This document shows positions 6,594-7,244 of a stretch of DNA of 7,244 nt, piece by piece (the stretch's first letter is position 1; each line of letters opens with the position of its first letter). The position numbers and the translations under genes are program-made. The notes beneath the pieces are model-generated. The model worked only from the letters and a program-made list of their open reading frames with translations, ran no database searches and was not told where the DNA came from. The stretch lies in assembly GCA_036274155.1 (NCBI GenBank), contig DASUGH010000020.1, forward strand, positions 1-7,244, given 5' to 3'. This DNA is from Gp6-AA40 sp036274155. Its GTDB lineage: Bacteria > Acidobacteriota > Vicinamibacteria > Vicinamibacterales > UBA2999.

Positions 6594-6919
6594 CGAAGCG
6601 CCTTCAGACGCCGCTCGAGGCCGGCGGTCATGCCGGTGAATGAATCGTAGGCCACCTTCAAGGCCTGCGCCCCTGGCGGGAGCAGCTCGAAATGGCGGCG
6701 GCGGCGCCCGCCGCGCTCGGCGGTGGGCTCGCCCACACGCGAGCGAACCAGCCCCTTCTGTTCGAGACGCTCGAGGGTGGTATAGACGGCGCTGATCGCA
6801 ATCTCGCGCCCCGTGCGCGTCTCGATCTCGCGGCGAACGGTCGCGCCGTAGGAATCGGGACCAAGTCGGAGCAGGGCGAGCAGGACGAGCTGCTCGAATT
6901 CACCGAGGAGGGGCGGCAT
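6590..6919 (-). CDS. PadR-family transcriptional regulator
   Basis: 109 residues, the usual size for short PadR proteins. The N-terminal winged helix covers roughly residues 6-80: LGEFEQLVLLALLRLGPDSYGATVRREIE, then recognition helix ISAVYTTLERLEQKGLV, then a basic wing GGRRRRHFELLPPGAQAL. The C-terminal helix (about 84-108) would dimerise. In Acidobacteriota such genes are regularly placed directly before ADOP permeases, as here with a 4-nt overlap, so the permease is the likely target along with the gene itself. The effector is unknown. The start at 6919 fits the conserved N-terminus. There is no Shine-Dalgarno sequence, and the predicted transcript begins within a base or two of the ATG. 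Confidence 0.95.
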   Translation of the reverse strand: MPPLLGEFEQLVLLALLRLGPDSYGATVRREIETRTGREIAISAVYTTLERLEQKGLVRSRVGEPTAERGGRRRRHFELLPPGAQALKVAYDSFTGMTAGLERRLKALR

Positions 6920-6926
6920 CGCGTAT

Positions 6927-6956
6927 ATATGTTCAACAATGTGGATGATATGTCAA
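6927..6956 (-). promoter_or_regulatory. padR-ADOP promoter with repeated TTGA(A)CATAT elements (possible PadR operator)
   Basis: On the minus strand a perfect -35 TTGACA (6956-6951) is followed after 17 bp by AACATA (6933-6928) as a weak -10, which puts the transcription start at about 6920, next to the ATG at 6919. The segment TTGACATAT (6956-6948) recurs as TTGAACATAT (6936-6927), 20 bp away or about two helical turns. A 9-bp palindrome TGTTcAACA lies at 6930-6938. PadR proteins commonly bind ATGT/ACAT half-sites, so these repeats are candidate binding sites for autoregulation. The AT-rich composition contrasts with the flanks. The -10 choice is uncertain. Confidence 0.6.
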
Positions 6957-7044
6957 GCTCGATCTCGGCGACCCACCGGCCTGCTCACTGGTCGGGCGAT
7001 CGTTCCCGCGAACGGACAGGTCGGTCACGAGAATCGTCGCTTCG

Positions 7045-7076
7045 GCATTCTGCATTCCGCATTCGGCATTGGGCAT
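7045..7076. repeat. Short tandem repeat, 7-bp unit GCATTCN (about 4.6 copies)
   Basis: Successive units GCATTCT, GCATTCC, GCATTCG, GCATTGG and a partial GCAT follow without gaps. The variable seventh base (T, C, G) and the change in the fourth unit show some age. The unit length is not a multiple of three and no credible gene covers it, so it is a non-coding microsatellite-like array. Similar GAATGC-type arrays are familiar in intergenic DNA of GC-rich bacteria, but their function is unknown. Confidence 0.8.
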
Positions 7077-7143
7077 CAGGTTGGTCTTTTTCCAGAACCT
7101 GTTAAACCCAGAGCTCACTTGTGTTGAGGATGCGAATCCCGGT

Positions 7144-7204
7144 TTCCGCCTCCGCGCGGAGCGCTACGGCGGGACCTCGCCGAAGCTCAAAGAGCGGAGG
7201 TGGG
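7144..7204. repeat. Nested inverted repeat, possible dispersed intergenic element
   Basis: CCTCCGC (7149-7155) pairs with GCGGAGG (7194-7200), extended outward by a G-T and two C-G pairs. Inside it GAGC (7159-7162) pairs with GCTC (7185-7188) and CGGCG (7167-7171) pairs with CGCCG (7178-7182) around a 6-nt loop. The result is one long interrupted hairpin. An alternative 12-bp palindrome CTCCGCGCGGAG occupies 7150-7161. The nested form and its position between genes resemble REP-like or other dispersed repeats. Whether it recurs in the genome cannot be seen from this window. Confidence 0.55.
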
Positions 7205-7244
7205 CCGGCGACCGGACCGCGCTGCGAGGGCGTCGAGGGCCGCT

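Larger units (their letters stand above)
6957..7244. other. Intergenic region without a convincing gene
   Basis: No open frame here shows recognisable protein features. It holds a small 5-bp-stem hairpin (CGTTC/GAACG, 7001-7014), a 7-bp tandem repeat (7045-7076) and a nested inverted-repeat structure (7144-7204). On the minus strand the frame from the right edge reads AALDALAARSGRRPTSAL and stops at 7189-7187. This could be the very end of a gene lying outside the window, but 18 residues are too few to call. The region is probably an accumulation site of small intergenic repeats upstream of padR. Confidence 0.6.

Noticed and set aside
7130..7244. Plus-strand frame starting with ATG at 7130 and open to the right edge
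   Set aside because: It runs through the inverted repeat, its translation is Gly/Ser/Arg/Pro-rich without motifs, and the only purine-rich stretch is directly next to the ATG, too close for a ribosome site.
7187..7244. Possible last 18 codons of a minus-strand gene (AALDALAARSGRRPTSAL)
   Set aside because: Codon use looks plausible, but the piece is too short to support a gene and the stop falls within the inverted repeat.
1..7244. CRISPR array, tRNA, rRNA or insertion sequence
   Set aside because: No regularly spaced repeats, no cloverleaf-like segment, no rRNA-like stretch and no transposase-like frame were seen on either strand.

Overview
The window is a GC-rich bacterial fragment (by eye about two thirds G+C). 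Five of its six genes lie on the minus strand. The best clue to the organism is a 910-residue ABC-type permease without an ATPase, overlapping an upstream PadR-family regulator. This PadR/ADOP pair (acidobacterial duplicated orphan permease) is typical of Acidobacteriota, probably a soil Vicinamibacteria-like lineage. The assignment is inference from gene families; no rRNA or other marker gene is present.

Layout from left to right. Positions 2-820 (+) hold the C-terminal part of a sensor histidine kinase whose start lies outside the window. It ends in a shortened, receiver-like domain that appears unable to be phosphorylated. A GC-rich hairpin spans its stop codon and the short convergent gap. 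The minus strand then carries, in transcription order from the right: PadR regulator (6919-6590), ADOP permease (6593-3861, 4-nt overlap), a 105-bp gap with a promoter and operator, BlaI/MecI-type repressor (3755-3378), a BlaR1/MecR1-like M56 metallopeptidase whose extracytoplasmic sensor is replaced by a TonB C-terminal domain (3378-1798, 1-nt overlap), and a membrane-anchored protein with two TonB-like domains (1747-860). The rightmost 325 bp have no convincing gene. They contain the padR promoter, a 7-bp tandem repeat (GCATTCN) and a nested inverted repeat resembling a dispersed intergenic element.

Functionally there are two head-to-tail regulator-target modules. In the first, PadR probably controls itself and the ADOP permease. 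In the second, a BlaI-type repressor probably represses its own operon through a perfect palindrome overlapping the -10 region. The M56 membrane protease would relieve repression when its periplasmic part senses a signal. That periplasmic part is a proline-rich linker plus TonB domain, not a penicillin-binding domain, so the inducer is more likely linked to envelope or TonB-dependent transport state than to beta-lactams. The final gene repeats the same TonB domain at roughly two thirds identity, which suggests that the 3' end of the protease gene was duplicated. No ExbB, ExbD or TonB-dependent receptor is visible. The most interesting part of the window is this BlaI - M56/TonB - double-TonB operon.
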